64,000 bases of DNA, from positions 62,001-126,000 of the forward strand of contig WTXI01000098.1 of NCBI GenBank assembly GCA_022376515.1, given 5' to 3'. Position numbers and translations under genes: made by a program. Below, in pieces: positions 63,901 to 64,000 of the stretch. Origin of the DNA: Lactifluus volemus (taxonomy: Eukaryota > Basidiomycota > Agaricomycetes > Russulales > Russulaceae). The notes below the pieces were generated by a model. The model worked only from the letters and a program-made list of their open reading frames with translations. It searched no databases and was not told where the DNA came from. The first letter of the stretch is position 1. Each line of letters opens with the position of its first letter.

Positions 63901-64000
63901 CCAGTACCTTCTGCTTGTAATTTTGCCTCCTCTTCTTTATCCCTGACACGTTGCATCTTCTCCAAAGCTTCTTTTTGAAATGTCAGGTGCTTACAGACCA

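Larger units (their letters stand above)
60504..64000 (-). mobile_element. KDZ transposase gene with CxC2 domain, multi-exon, 5' end outside the window
   Basis: KDZ elements are eukaryotic DDE DNA transposons common in basidiomycetes. On the minus strand: an N-terminal EAL.KMQRVRDKEEEAKL helix at the window edge; a CxC2 cysteine-cluster exon (to 63020) with TCPCHGAEA, YCRLVPTTFTRYQTLFS, FQKLRRLTYP and FCPACP; exon 62969-62810 with the first catalytic Asp in FVADGNFKADH; exon 62731-62197 with YDIACQY and HVHGHKEECF, then the glutamate in GEILETLWSSLN; helical exons 62136-61853 and 61810-61551; and a C-terminal part with RARAQKQRWEEEV and EMQWTVRFF ending at 60504. Introns are about 50-80 nt. 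Two hexanucleotide tracts lie in or between exons. The catalytic core looks intact; the tract regions hold apparent frame changes. Confidence 0.85.

Overview
The window looks like a repeat-rich piece of a filamentous basidiomycete (Agaricomycete-type) nuclear genome. The signs are short introns of about 43-65 bp with GT..AG borders, C2-NACHT-WD40 fungal NLR genes, a KDZ transposase, a RepHel Helitron, a Tad/I-like LINE with a poly-A tail, a Tc1/mariner element and the end of a Ty1/copia element. No rRNA, tRNA gene, CRISPR array or bacterial-style operon was found.

The host backbone is one segment of about 10 kb repeated in tandem three times in the same orientation: roughly 671-27457, 27458-49038 and 49039-57088. 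The third unit is cut at its right end. Each unit carries, in order, a decayed copper amine oxidase 3' fragment (+), a small unidentified multi-exon gene 'G2' (+), a nine-exon NLR gene (+) and an unidentified minus-strand region 'G3'. The NLR encodes an N-terminal C2 domain, a helical linker, a NACHT NTPase and 14 WD40 repeats. Splicing by hand gives an intact first NLR (19877-25333, 1671 aa), a broken second copy (39037-44517) and a third copy intact except for a stop 48 bp-scale short of the old C-terminus (51500-56843, 1631 aa).

Transposable elements have landed in this array, and comparison of units exposes their borders. A Ty1/copia element (RNase H end plus a probable LTR at 351-670) cuts the left edge. 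A 16.7-kb Helitron-like element (1996-18704) sits in unit 1. It holds a 2172-aa spliced RepHel gene, two paralogous genes of unknown function, fragments resembling PEX6 and SDA1, a broken NLR piece and a family of palindromic repeats. Unit 2 contains a full-length LINE (29871-38897) whose ORF1 is interrupted by a Tc1/mariner element (32642-34251), and a second, chimeric retro-insertion (45403-47702) containing a perfect 81-bp-arm inverted repeat.

Right of the array (57089-64000) the sequence is different: a GC-rich degenerate repeat block, a two-exon gene with a 12-fold PADDVM repeat (58059-60178), and convergent to it a multi-exon KDZ transposase with its CxC2 cysteine domain (60504 to beyond the window edge), which itself contains two hexanucleotide tracts.

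All splice sites were read by eye and checked for frame where stated. Product names rest on remembered family motifs, not on searches.
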